This document shows positions 32,312 to 44,660 of a stretch of 64,000 nt of DNA, piece by piece. Both the position numbers and the translations under genes were made by a program. The notes beneath the pieces are model-generated. The model saw nothing but the letters and a program-made list of their open reading frames with translations, did not search any database and was not told the origin of the DNA. Source of the DNA: Echinarachnius parma (lineage: Eukaryota > Echinodermata > Echinoidea > Clypeasteroida > Echinarachniidae); the NCBI GenBank assembly GCA_037951105.1, contig JBAMJV010003099.1, forward strand, positions 62,001 to 126,000, given 5' to 3'. The stretch's first letter is position 1, and every line of letters begins with the position of its first letter.

Positions 32312-35300
32312 ATGGCCGTGTTGGTACGCCTGATGTTACTTCTTCTTGTTCTACGGATCCAAGACTCTATTCTGGTACAAGGGAGCATGTGTGAAGGTAT
32401 GCTACTTAGTTTCTTAATGATGATCATACTGATGATGATGATGAAGTTGGTGGTGGGGCGCATGATATCTGTATTGTTATCGTGCTATTTTTTCTTTTAA
32501 TTCATGATTTAAACATATATATAATCGTCGCACTCTCGCAGCATTAAAACAAATATATACACCAAATCAATATGGGTGTATACATAATTTACGATGGATT
32601 AATTACTAAATACGGGAATAACGAACGAACATTATAACTATGACATACATTCTGACATTGTTGTGTATTAAAGGTAGAGTTTCTTTGATACCAAGTCCAT
32701 TGTTTCTCCTACACCCATTGTAGATCGATATGGACTCGACCATCGTTCGTCTCCATACGGCCACGAATATGTGTTTGGCCTTTTCCCGAACGGTGAATCG
32801 CCCGAGGAGATAGGGCGATTCAGGTACTATATTCAGGCGCCGGTAAACACGACAGTCAATGCATCTCTCCCCGCTCAGTCGTGGGAGGAGACACACGAGG
32901 TCCAGGCAATACCCGACAAATTGAAAAATGTCTTCAATAAGCGGAAAACGGAAGACGTATTGTCGCGTTCAACAGGCGTTCACACCGGGACATTTAGAAT
33001 GCTGTCACCACCGGATCATGAAATCAGTGTGGTCGTGTATGGGGCTAATACTGCGGTAAGTAAAATAAATAGACAAGCCAAAAAGAAACAGTCCTTTGTT
33101 TATTCACGGCCCTCCTGGAAACATCTTCTTGCTGAAACGGGCATTAAATGAAATAAATACCGAACAAACATACATAAGTATTAGTTTATCCGCATATATA
33201 ATGCAAGATCTTCTTATGGAACATCTCACAAGAGTTTATGGTATTCCCTTGAAATACTTTTTTTCCCTCGAAGTACGGACTTCACAGATAGAAGGAACGC
33301 CCTTCCCATTTTGCCAAGGTACACCATGTCTACATTTAACTTACAATTCTTTATACCGGTTTCACATTGTATCTTTGATGGTAATATTCTCCTCGATTAC
33401 CTGAACAGGAACAAAATTACGGCGGAACAGCGGTCATACCGGCTTCATACTTAGGTCAAGAGTACTTCGCAGTGGTTCTAGCCAATCCGGCCTGGGTCAA
33501 GTGGTCATCTCGTCAACCGGCGCGCCAACTTTAATCCGACTGACCCCGAACGCGGCTTTCAACTTCAAAGAGACGACCCACCCTGGAGGCCAGGTTCTAA
33601 ACATAGAAATACCTTCGTGGAACCAAGCGGTCATCACCACCGCGGCAAACGAGTTTACAGGATCGAGGATCGTGGCCAACGCCTCGGTGTCTGTGGTGAG
33701 CGGTTCGTCATGCGCGTACGGCAACGGGGCGGCGTCTGGCAGCTGCGACTATGCCATTGAGCAGCTGGTATCCCACGACCGATGGGGGACGGTTTTCAAT
33801 CTGGCTCCTTTCTTCGTGGGGACTCCCGGTTATTTCGTGCTGGTGGTCGCTGGCAGAGACAACACGAATGTATTAATAAACGGCACTGTTGTTCGTCTGA
33901 ACCAAGGAGGATTCCATAGGGATGCCGTCCAGTCCGACGTCATGCTTCGTATTACCAGCGACCTCCCCATCCAGGTCGCGCAGATCATGAGGGGAGCAAC
34001 GTCCATGGTGATGATACCACCAGAGGAACAGTACACCGCCCAGACCACTAGTTTCCGCATGAATTTTCCTGGTCCTGAATTTAATTTATCGAATTTCTTT
34101 AACCTTATCATGCCATGCCGTGATGAAGAAGATCTTTCAATCACTGGACTTCCGTCTAACATAAACGAATCACAGGCTCTACTCAATCCACGCATTGTGA
34201 CGTCGGGTGGCGGCGGAATGTGCGCATACTTCTTCAATGGTACGCAGGATTACACGTATGTGACCTCATCTTCCGACACGATTTTGCCGTATTACAGCGT
34301 CGTTTACGGAGTCGATTCTACATCATCGAGCTGTGCCTATGCCTACATCGGTGGACGGGAGTTCGCGAAATTTTCATTCGGTAAGGGTTTCTTTAAAGCA
34401 TTAGCCGGGCAGTCTAACATATGAAAACCCAAATTATATTAGACAATCACTTTAAACACGTCTCGCATTGTAAAGACAAATAAAAGGAAAGCTGGTTGAA
34501 ATATGAATACAACCAATTATATCCATATAATTAACAAATCCAGGAATTAGTCAAACTTTGAAGTCACCTGTTAAGATATTAATTCAAAACTCCTTGAAAT
34601 AGTGGTTTGTTATGGTTTTATTGAGATATTTTGTTTATTATTAATTCCTCTCTGCTCGTGTAGAGTAAACACTCCGTCGCAACTTTTTCAATGCATGTAT
34701 ATTGATATAAAGTTAATGATATAAATGGTTAAGTTCCATTTCGACTCGATCATGACATTTTTTAACGAATGCAATTGTTAAACTGTTTATGTGCTTCTAG
34801 TCAACTTGTGATTAAAGTATGAACGTTTCTAACATGACATCATAATGAACATCACAGCATTACAATCGGCTCTCCAAAAAATAAATTGGGCATATAAGCC
34901 AACACATCGCGCGCTCTCCCTGAAGTCTTAACTTCCGGGTATACTCTCAAGAGTACTTTTTGGAAAAAATAAAACACAAGATACAAGATTAAAATGCGTA
35001 TGTCGATGTTTAATGTCGATGCTATAACAAGTATAATATACGTACATAATATTTCCAGTTATCATTTTGTCTTGTTTATTATTTCTTCTATAATAAAGGA
35101 AAGCCGTCTTTGCGTTCGTCTCGCTTCGAGATCCGATACAGGGATAAGAATTTTGAAGCCAGCCCAACCATCCAGACCTTCGAGAACCAAAGGTCCCAGC
35201 TATCATGCACCAACCTCTGCATCGGTACCACGGGCTGCCGTGCATATGCCTGGAATGCGCACACCCGTCAGTGCACCCTCAACCTGTTGCCAGATGACCC

Positions 35301-35352
35301 TGATGAGCGGCTGGTCCACCAACCAGGCACCAACGTGTTTTACCGAGAGTGA
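32312..35352 (+). pseudogene. Gene B: IgGFc-binding-like/PAN secreted protein, one-base frameshift
   Basis: Four exons, 32312-32396, 32724-33055, 33409-34380 and 35099-35352, all with GT-AG borders and the family phases. Exon 1 gives a signal peptide (MAVLVRLMLLLLVLRIQDS). Exon 2 begins the IgGFc-binding-type domain (SSPYGHEYVFGLFPNG, STGVHTGTFRM). Exon 4 is the PAN-like module (SCTNLCIGTTGCRAYAWNAH). Exon 3 is 972 nt, where the phase needs 3n+1 (970 in A, 973 in C). The run GGG, which codes the Gly of NPGLGQ in A and C, is GG at about 33488-33491. Reading then meets TAA at 33532-33534, near codon 181. Downstream of the break the frame stays open to the donor and keeps all family motifs. This is either a very young pseudogene, an allele, or an assembly error in a G run. 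Confidence 0.82.
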
Positions 35353-35366
35353 TATAGTATATTATA

Positions 35367-35908
35367 CAGGGTGGCCCCAAAAAAAAACGGAACGGGGCAC
35401 TTCCCAAAATATAGTAACAAATGTATTATGTCCATCGGATAGAGTGTTTTTTTTTCAAATGAACAACGATACCAAGAACAGTTAATTTGGTAATGTAGTT
35501 TTTGTTTTAGGGCGCTGTGAGTGACACCATGTCAGGTTCTCTTTTTTGTCAATTTGTATTGAGCCAGCGCTTGATGAATCGCACGAACCGCCGTTCATAG
35601 CGTTGAGCATCGCGCTCTATTGTTAGTGTGCACTCAGCCGTTTACCGAGAGAATGGGCATGGTCGCTGAATGGTATTACGGGCAAGGAGTGCGGTTAAAC
35701 TGGCTAGTTAAACTGACTAGGTCGAAATCGACATAAATCGGCACCTGACATGGTCTCACTCACTGCGTCCTTAAACAAAAACGACCTGACCAAAATTACT
35801 GTTCTTGGTATCGTTTTTTCATTGGAAAGGACACCGTATCCGATGAACATAAACATTGTGGTATTATATTTTGGGAAGTGCCTCGTTCCGTTTTTTTGAG
35901 CCAACCTG
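35367..35908. mobile_element. Tc1/mariner-type non-autonomous element just after gene B stop
   Basis: Ends CAGGGTGGCCCCAAAA and TTTTTGAGCCAACCTG are inverted, with arms of about 150 bases, bounded by TA (35365-35366, 35909-35910). It is absent from gene A's 3' flank, where the stop is followed directly by TATACACACAC. The 542 bases have no transposase. Confidence 0.8.
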
Positions 35909-36614
35909 TATACACACACTGTACATTCCCTAGCGGAAAGAAAACAGTATGAACACACTGTGTATACCATGTTTTGTACTGTCCTGCATATATGCCTGGA
36001 ATATGCCGCCGGCATCCAATTTTCGCCGGCATCCAATTTTCGCATTTTCACATGGCAAGCAAGACAACATACAAAAGGTTTCGAATAAAACATGTTTTCA
36101 ATTATTGTTTAGTCCAAATTAACACGATTTTGCCCGAATAAGAATTTTTGTAGGCGGGAAAAAGCAGAAAACTGTCCGAATATGACATGGATTTGCCCAA
36201 ATATTACATTAATTTCCCCAAATATGACACGAATTCGCCCGAATTAGGCCTTTTTCCAAACTAACTTCAGGGGGGCAGCATGTCTGATACACACATTCAT
36301 TCGCTACATGAAAGACCAGTGGCCAGTATTCAGTTTTCACACGCACAACTACTAAAAAAAATACGATTGGCGAATAGCTATTGGCTAATCTCGATTACAA
36401 TAAAGTACGATCCAAGGAGTTACGGACCATTCACACGGCGAAAGTTGACTCCGCTCAATCGCGATCCACGAATCGTGTGTCTGGCTAATCTCGATTACAA
36501 TCAAGTACGATAGGAGTTACAGACCATTCACACGGCGAAAGTTGACTCCGCTTAATCCCAATCCTAGAATCGTGTTTCTAGCTGTAGCAAGTCTGGCCTG
36601 TCAATAAGGGAATT
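35909..36614. repeat. 3' flank of gene B, partner of gene A 3' flank
   Basis: Inverted match to 11640-12230. It includes the 'TTCGGGCAAAAT' array in reverse (36105-36285), whose adjoining G tract is only six long here against about 16 in the partner. Confidence 0.7.
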
Positions 36615-38803
36615 TCTGAGACGAAAATTCACTGTTCCAAAAACATCAACATTGCCCGTTGTCATATAGACCTTCGTGCAATTATTGTCACATTTGAAAC
36701 GTGTTTTCACGGGAAATTTGGCTCGAATTCATGAATGTTTTTTCTGAATTAATCATAAAGGACATCTCATATAAACCCCTCAAAAAAAGTTCGGAAACTC
36801 AACTTTGATCGATTATATCTCTCTTATTGACAAATGTTATTATTTCCTTTTAGTGTCATTGCATTGCATGATGATTTCTCTTTGAAATGGTACTTTATTT
36901 GTCACTTATTTCAAATCGGGGAATACACAGTGCGTTTTAGAATGGACGGTCAGAAGTCAAATGTCGCAAAATGGGCCGAGAGTATTCAGTTGGGAAATTT
37001 GACTCTTGTGTCGTGTTTTTTAATGTTCAAGTTGTATCGAAGATTGTAGCATGTTCAAATGATTTAAACCTATCAAATTTGGGATCATTTTAAAGCCCAT
37101 TTGCCTATCTTTTCAATACGATTATGTCCGTAGCAATGTTATTAGCAGGTAATGTATGGTAGAGCTGGATATGGGGATGGTCGAAAGTGAAATGTTGCAA
37201 AATGCATTTCATTTTGTGAAATTGAAGGCGTTGCATCGAAAATCGACTATTGGAGGAGATATTTTGAGGTGTTACTTTGCATAATCATCAGTAAATTTAG
37301 CATCATGTGAAAGCATGTTTATTTTTCCTTAACATTATGTCTCACCTGTAATCATTATGCTATTGGGGTGTGTGCAGTAAACCCAGATATGGGGGCGTAT
37401 TAATGCCATGAATTTAAGACCGTGGATTCTTGTTTCAAGATTCCGGTAAGATATTGTTTTATTAATAATAACTCTATCATCATTACGTTTTCACTATCAG
37501 AAAGCCCGTTAATTTACCTTTAATATGATATCTCATTTGGAATGATTATGCTGCATGTGTGTGTGCAGTACAGGAAAACTAGCAAACTTGATGTAATGAA
37601 AATGCATCAAATTTCCCTAAACCTACGCAAAGTGGCCAGAACTGGCATATTAGCGCCCTCTTTGACAGTGTAGGTATGCCCTGTTTAGCACATATCAAAC
37701 GGCAAAACGTCGACCTTGCAACGTGTCATTTTGAGCCCCATACATTTAGAGGTACTACACACACATTAATCACATAACCATTATGAATGGGCATTATTTA
37801 ATTGACAAATTAACAAGCTTCAACATGATGTTGAATTTCATAATGATTATGTAAAGTAAAGTACTAAGATATCTCCACAAAAAGTCGTTTTTGGATGCAA
37901 CGCCTTCAATTTCACACAATCAAATGCATTTTGTTTACATTTCGCTGTCGATCCTCCCCAATATTCACCTTTATTGTACCTACCCGGCTTTCATAATTAT
38001 TCCAAGTGAGGTGTCATTGGAAAGATAATTAAACAGGCTTTTTTCTGATACCGTATTCAACAGTATTTCTTCATTGTCAAAATATTCATCGTCGAAAGAA
38101 TTCGAACTTGTGAAAGACCGTGATATGAGTGTCAGACCTTCCGACTGAAGTTTGTTGGCGCATTTTGTGAAATTTCACTTCTGACCTTCCCTCATTCTCA
38201 AACATACTGCGCATACCCCGTACTCATGATGCTTACGAATTTGGTATCATTTTAAAGAGGTATACACACTCTTTCAAGTGATACCAAATATAACCAACAT
38301 GATTTCATAAGAAAATAGATATAATCGATCAAACTTGAGTTTCCAAACTTTTTTTGAGGGGTTTACATAAAATTCTATGTATTTTCGGATTTTAACAAAA
38401 ATGCAAACGTTCGTATCGGGCCCGTATCGGGGCTTTTATTGAAATTAAAACGGCCCCATACGTAGATTTTTGTGTACTGTTTTCTTTTAAGTGTTGAAAA
38501 ATCGGGCAAAGATGTGACCAAATTTATTTAGCCTGTTTCAAGAAAATTTAAATGAATGTTTATATTTATTAAATTTGACATATTTTAGAATTAAGGTGTA
38601 TTTTTTTTTGTCAGGTCTTTCAAACGTAACGAAACACAAGGAGAATTCACGCACGCACGCGGAAATTCTGCATAGAGCTCTGTACTTTAAATGCGTACGT
38701 CACAGGTTGTGCCGTAAACGTACGCGTAAAGCCTCAATTTTGGTACAATATTCCAAAGACCCGGTGACGTCATACTGCTCCATGGGCTAACTACGAACTC
38801 CCT
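36615..38803. mobile_element. ~2.2-kb insertion in B flank, outer element
   Basis: Starts TAAGGGAATTTC and ends GAACTCCCTTA (inverted). Gene A's flank reads straight through (CCTGTCAATTAACC near 11640-11655), giving the empty site. The element carries another transposon inside. No transposase frame found. Confidence 0.65.
36774..38363. mobile_element. Nested ~1.6-kb foldback element (ends AACCCCTCAAAAAAAG)
   Basis: Left AACCCCTCAAAAAAAGTTCG and right (inverted) AACCCCTCAAAAAAAGTTTG continue as imperfect arms of about 500 bases, for example GTGAAATTGAAGGCGTTGCA near 37218 and its inverse near 37900. TA borders both ends. Non-coding. Confidence 0.7.
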
Positions 38804-38902
38804 TATTAACCAACGATTAGCGCTCGCTCAAAAGAAAGGTCAGGCTTTGCACCCCCAATTGTGTATTGGAGGTTAAATCATTCACCCCACGTGGGCAGCT
38901 CA

Positions 38903-39300
38903 ATCACGTAAAAGTAGATAAGTCTCGTAAACATGCATATGTGGGGTTGGTTGACATAATATAGCAGGCAAGAGCGGACAGGGATAAAATAAATTCGCCA
39001 CGGTCCAAACTGGACTAGATACCAATAATAATACTGATAATGCATATAATAATAATAATAATGTCATAAATATCGCGCTTATCAGCATCTTAATCACGTA
39101 AAGTAGATCAGTCTCGTAAAAGTTGATTTGTGGGGGTTTGTCGCCATCTAGCAGGCAAGAGGGAACAGGGATAGCATAAATTCGCCACGGTCAATCACGT
39201 AAAGTCGATCAGTCTCATACAAGTGGATAAGTGGGGTTTGTCGCCATCTAGCAGGTAAGAGCGGACAGGGAAAAAATAAATTCGCCACGGTCCAAACTGG
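38903..39300. repeat. Minisatellite of ~105-bp unit, three copies
   Basis: Units carry CACGTAAAGTAGATCAG, GTCGCCATCTAGCAGG and AAATTCGCCACGGTC; the first two are separated by an AATAAT-rich insert at 39022-39085. Two copies lie at 11325-11525. Confidence 0.75.
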
Positions 39301-40849
39301 ACTAACGGCGTCGCGGAGTGGCGCTTGGAACCAATATAATCTTGATATAATTATCTTTTCTTGATATATATTCGAATACATTCGAGTATGATATGTAATT
39401 ACTTTGTCTGTAGTTTGGGTAAACACTTTTGTCTTATACTATTTCAAGTATATACATATTTATTGATTTTTTTGACAGATTTCATTTTAATTGGTAATGG
39501 TATCATGACGAATTGATTGTTTACCTGCATGTCTATGCAAGAGCTATTGTTTCGTAAATAATTAACTTGTTTAATAATATGTTCAACATCGAATGTAGAA
39601 TAGACATTGTGCAAAATATTTATCAAAATCTAAACAGAAATTGAATAACATGTGAACTGTGTATTCATAATCGTCATACGAATATATATTTCACAGTGGT
39701 ATTCTTTGTGAGAGTCGTATACAGCCTAGCTTTCGATCCTAGCAGAATCTTCGTCAGGGCACAAATGACAGTTACTACAGAAAAAACACAGAATATATAC
39801 CAACATAAACACATGTATGGAAGGGGGGCTGGAAAGAGGAAAGGAGGCGGAGACACAAAACAAGGAAAGCAACTGTGAGTGGGTGAGTGTCAGGACTGCT
39901 TGACCAATCAGGTCTATCTGATAATATAGATTTCTGTTATAGTATAAGTTAAATATGTAATATTATATTGTGCGTATTATCGGAGAAAACATTTGTTGTA
40001 AAGTAGTTCATATCTAAATTAAACGTATTGATGTTTCGGTTGAATATATTGTAGTTGGCAATGTGATGACAAACGTGTATCTAGGAAACTGTATGATATT
40101 ATTGTATATACCTTGATCGATTCAACTCTCTTAAAGGAATAGTACAGTGCTGGTCATACTGGATTTAAGTAACTTAAGCTTGAACGTTTTCATTCAAAAC
40201 TAATGGGTATAATTCAATGGTGTGTGAATGGTTCAACAACATTAACAGCCTAGTTACAATCCCTAGTCATTTCCTGAGCATCGACATCTAAAGAAAAAAT
40301 TATACCCAGAATCTTTACTGTTCGTACTATTTTACCACAAGGAATAGCAATACTTTAATTTTAAGAAGAGACTAAGAATAATTTACATTTTTTCGTTATT
40401 AATTTTAATCCAGAAAATGTTAGCAAAAATTTCAGTTTCTTTACCTTATTAAATAATTTTGCATCTCAAATATAGAGTCATATTGTCTGCATTCATTATT
40501 TGTTTCACCTGTACATGATTAAACTTAAATCCTTGAATTTCAGGGTCTTTATTTATTGAACGTGCTAAAGTTTCAATACAAAGTAGAGACAAATTTGTTT
40601 CCTTCAGTTATCACAAGAGGGCGTACTCCAGATACCTAAAATTTTAACCTCGTTTTAATACAAAAATACGTTAATGTGTTTTAGTTAACACAATTTCACA
40701 GCCTCTTTGGTAGAAATAATTCACAAATGATTTAGATTTATATTTTGTAAAATTATATTATTGAATGAATGTTGGGTTACCCTGCAGGAAAGAACACACT
40801 AATTCACAGTGGGAACACAGCGTGAACACCAAAAATTGTCATAAATCGG
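39301..40849. repeat. Downstream spacer of gene B, partner of 9106-11324
   Basis: Inverted match to gene A's downstream region, without the MITEs that lie there at 9500-9978 and 10002-10372. An extra ~200 bases at 39690-39890 (CCTAGCAGAATCTTCG) have no partner there. Confidence 0.65.
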
Positions 40850-41220
40850 TATTCTGAGAATTATCTCAAAGTGAGGCCTTTAAAGTGTCGGATATTGCCC
40901 AGAGACTTCAATCCTGTACCAAAATCATTGTAAGATATGTTCGAATGATGTGTGAAAGTTTCATTGAAAAAGAACACTGCTTTCCTGGTTAAAAAAGCGA
41001 AAATATGCGTCAGCTTTTACAACGGACGTTTATGAGGTTTATGACCGTTTGTTAACGCTTTTGAGCTGAATGATAGATATCGTCATACTAAATGGGCATT
41101 TTAACAAATCTAACCTTATTTCATTCTTCTCTTACCATAAGCTAAACAACACGGTAGAAGAGAAACGAGGAAACTCCAAGTAATTTTCATGGAGTTAGAC
41201 ACTTTACAGGCCTCACTTTA
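40850..41220 (+). repeat. Dispersed repeat R1, copy 2
   Basis: Matches 51100-51475 closely and 968-1480 more loosely, in direct orientation. Confidence 0.75.
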
Positions 41221-42652
41221 AGGGTAATTGCGTTTTCGTCGCATGTTCTTTAAATGCGCGCATCGAACTAGCATCGCGCACACATGCGATTATTAACGAG
41301 TGGTTGGTTTGTTTATTCATAATTCTATGATTTTCAATCAACGTTCAAGAAATTTATATATTTTGGTCAAAGAGTAATTTGGTAAGAATAGGATTTTCAT
41401 ATAGTTAGATTTTTCAATGGAATTTCTCCCCCTCACTCTCATTTTCTAACTTTTCTCACATACACACACTCAAGCACACAACAAACATATTTGAAACAAG
41501 ATGTAACAACAAGAACAGACAGCCCCATTGCTGTCTCAGCATATGGGTACAATTTATGATAAATTTATGATGAACTAAAAGACAAGACAGTTTTCAGAAT
41601 ACATATTTTTGACAAATAAACACCTCTGCTTGCGCAAACGCACTTATCAATTGCGTGGCAAGGCGCGCCAGCTGATAGAGGTTAACAAACTTTCAAAGAT
41701 AATACAACATTTATGAGAGTTTTCAGAATACGTATTATGTCATAAGCCTAAGATAGTACAGTTTTCGAAAAAAAGACAATTTTCAGAATACACCCCTGGA
41801 CACTGTATTGCTGGTGACCTGTTTCAATATTATACTGCTTATACGCAGCTCTCAAGGGATTGACTTGATGAAAGGAAGCCATTATAATTATATCTCCGGG
41901 GACCATAGTTACGAGACAATAAGTCTTCTGGTGTAAAGTGTTACCGGTAGTCTTTGTCTTTTAGGCCAGGCACAAGTTGAGCCACAAGTTGAGAATTCAA
42001 GCCATTGAGTTTAGCACTCCGTATGAAATCAACGAGACGCGTCACTTTTTGGGTGATCTTCCTCTTGGTCGATTCCCCTGTATTCTACCGTTGAGGAGTA
42101 TGTGTGGATATCTTTGGGGGTTCATTCGATTCACATGTCCAATATATCTCTGTCTTTTAATTGTTATTTTATTATTGATTTGTTCTTCCATATTTAGGCT
42201 GTTCCTAATGAATGTGTTCCTGAGCCTTACACGTCTTGTTACTCCAATGATTTTCCTGAGTCATGTAATTTCAAAAGTTTATAGTCTGTTGGCATCACTC
42301 TTTTCAGGGTATTATTATCCTATATTCTATTTATACGTCTGCATCCTGTAGTTCATTCCTCAATAATTTAATTTTGTTTTAACTTTGACTCATAGGTCAA
42401 ATACAAATGTCAAATAAAAGAAGAACTTTTAACTACGATTACATTTTCACAGATATAGGTGCTATATAAACCGAGTATATTATTTTCATTATTTTATTAC
42501 TAAATTGTTGCCATGTCCCTTTTTTCCTAACGCGAGTTACCGAACTTGTCCCCGTACCTAGATGAAGCTCTGTGTGTATGTTTGTGGTTTTCTAGTAACA
42601 ACATATATACTAGTCAGACTGTCTCACTTTTCGATGGAAAAGTAATAGTATC
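41221..42652. other. AT-rich intergenic stretch
   Basis: Near 42450 'ataggtgctatataaaccgag' looks like a SINE/LINE 3' tail fragment. Open frames are hydrophobic and AT-driven; none resembles a known protein. Confidence 0.4.
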
Positions 42653-43144
42653 TAAGAGCCCTTTCAAACACAAGCGAAATCGTGATTGCAATCATGATTG
42701 CAATCATGTTCACAATCACGGTGATTCTGTTGCCTTGCTTTCACACGAGGAATAGGACTTCATGCAGACTGTAATAATTACAATCGCAATCCTATAGACG
42801 TGTTTCTGTGTACCTGTCAATCAAACAAGGAGAGCATCATAACTATCCACTGCATGCACTTCACTCGAAGCGAAGAGCGCCCGGTTTATCGGCGGAAGTG
42901 CATGTAAGGTCACGTAAACTCCGCCTCCCAAATCGTGTTTTGGAGGTCAAGCCTTTCACATTTGAGATTCGCACTGTGATTTGAGTAAATTATGATTAGA
43001 AAACACCTCCGGACAACGATTCGAGTTTCGCGATTCATGATTCTAGTTTGCTTTCACACGGTCAAAAGATACCATGATTGAAGTGAAAAAATATTCCAAT
43101 CGTGAGTGCAATCACGATTTGGTGATCGTGTGAAACACCTCTTA
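42653..43144. mobile_element. MITE with AAGAG..TTTCA-ACA ends
   Basis: The left end (AAGAGCCCTTTCAAACACAAG, then ATCGTGATTGCAATC) and inverted right end (AAGAGGTGTTTCACACGATC, then AATCGTGATTGCACTC) match for about 45 bases. The end motif recalls the 4521-5501 element. Confidence 0.6.
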
Positions 43145-43369
43145 GAATGTTGGCAGCATTCTAAAGATTCTAGTGAGTTAATGCATCGATATGGAGACCA
43201 ACTTGAAGCTGGTGTCGGTCAGGAGGGTATCAATATTTGTATTCACATCTGTACGATATGTTTTTAGTACAGCACGGGCAGTTGGAGTCTGTGAACTAAA
43301 GCATTTTTTTTTTTAAATATAGAAGTAACAGTCAATGTAAGCAAGTTCATCAACAAGTTTGAAACTGAA
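43145..43369. other. Short spacer before LINE fragment
   Basis: No feature recognised apart from a T run near 43303. Confidence 0.4.
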
Positions 43370-43990
43370 TAAAGGGATGCTTGGAAAGGATATTTGAATA
43401 CAAAATATAGATGGAATAGGTAGGTAAAATTGTTGAGGATCTCTGATGTTCATTTTGATTTAACTGATTATGATGACGCAGGGACATCGTACAGGAGTTT
43501 ATTACGTTGCAAAAAGAGGTTATATTTTGATAATTTGAATAAGTCATTACGTTCGTTGCAGACAAAAAATCTAATGGAATATTTGCAGCTGCTTAGTGAT
43601 AAGAATGGGCATAAAGGAAAATATACCGGAAATGTATCATTTAAGGATTTTATACATTATTTTAGTCGTCTAACTGATAGCGAGGTTGATGAGCCAGACC
43701 CCCAATTTGTATTTTAAAAAGAGTTATCTCAGGCAAATGTCTGTTTAGATATTCCGATTACTCTGAAAGAAGTTGAGATGATGATTAAGAAGCATCTTAA
43801 GATCTATTATAAATATTTTTTTTAAAGCTGTTCATTGGAGATTTTCCAGGTGCTAGTTAAGTTCTTTAATACATTATTGTACTGGATTCTGGTGTTGTCC
43901 CATGCCCAACAGAATGGTTAATTGTCATTCTGATTACTATATCTAAGAATAAGGATAAGAATACAAACCCTGATAATAATAGAGGTATTC
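43370..43990 (+). mobile_element. L1/Tx1-like LINE fragment: linker and first RT motifs
   Basis: Translation gives a linker between endonuclease and RT (LLRCKKRLYFDNLNKSL, SFKDFIHYFSRLTD). After a stop and frame changes it gives an RT entry motif (DSGVVPCPTEWLI, SKNKD, NPDNNRGI). Damaged and truncated on both sides. It may belong with the C-terminal fragment at 53800-54925. Confidence 0.6.
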
Positions 43991-44147
43991 ACATCAATTT
44001 TAAATACGTTATAGTAACTCGCGTTGCATTTTGTATATGTAGGTGTTGCCTCATACAATTTCGTCAAATCTGGTACCTTAAATGGAGAAAATATCAGAAA
44101 ACATTGCACAAAAAAAAGAATATCGTGAGTTAAGTTTAGTGTATGGT

Positions 44148-44238
44148 TCTGGTTTTCCTATTAGGAGACACCGGCAATAGTTAGAACAATGTTTTTCTGG
44201 TTCTCCTATTAGGAGACACCGGCAATAGTTAGAACAAA
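44148..44238. repeat. Tandem duplication, ~53-bp unit, two copies
   Basis: CTATTAGGAGACACCGGCAA and the following 'tagttagaacaa' are repeated with 'tttctggt' between them. Confidence 0.75.
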
Positions 44239-44399
44239 AATGGTTGGAACTGAAATTTAAGATCAAGATTCATGATAAAATAGTCCCGGAAAAATGAGGC
44301 CATGTTTTGTTCTTTTTCACTTGTTGTCCTACTTCCCATTATTTTTCCACATATTTTTAAACAGACAGGATGAGCCTGACAAATCATTATTTGTTGTCG

Positions 44400-44660
44400 A
44401 TTACAAACGTAACTATGGAAACAGGTGAAATGTGTATTTTTGGAACATGTGAAATGGGTTTTTAATTGATACAGTGATATCCTTTGTGTGTTTCATGGAT
44501 GTGAAACACAACAGGATACACGAGTATATAGAAGAGTCACGAAGTGGAAAATGTGAACAAAAGAACTGGTCGAGAATATCGATTTTTCTTTTAGTGAATT
44601 TTGTAAAACGCTGTTCATGTGTTCAAAGGATTGAATCCGCTAACATTATGACGATAGTAC
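44400..44660 (+). repeat. Dispersed repeat R3, copy 1
   Basis: Direct match to 52020-52280 (TTTTAATTGATACAGTGATA, ACACAACAGG, GTCACGAAGTG, GTCGAGAATAT). Confidence 0.7.

Noticed and set aside
41977-42351. 124-residue hydrophobic protein
   Set aside because: Phe/Leu/Ile-rich from AT-rich DNA, with no start context, motif or paralogue.
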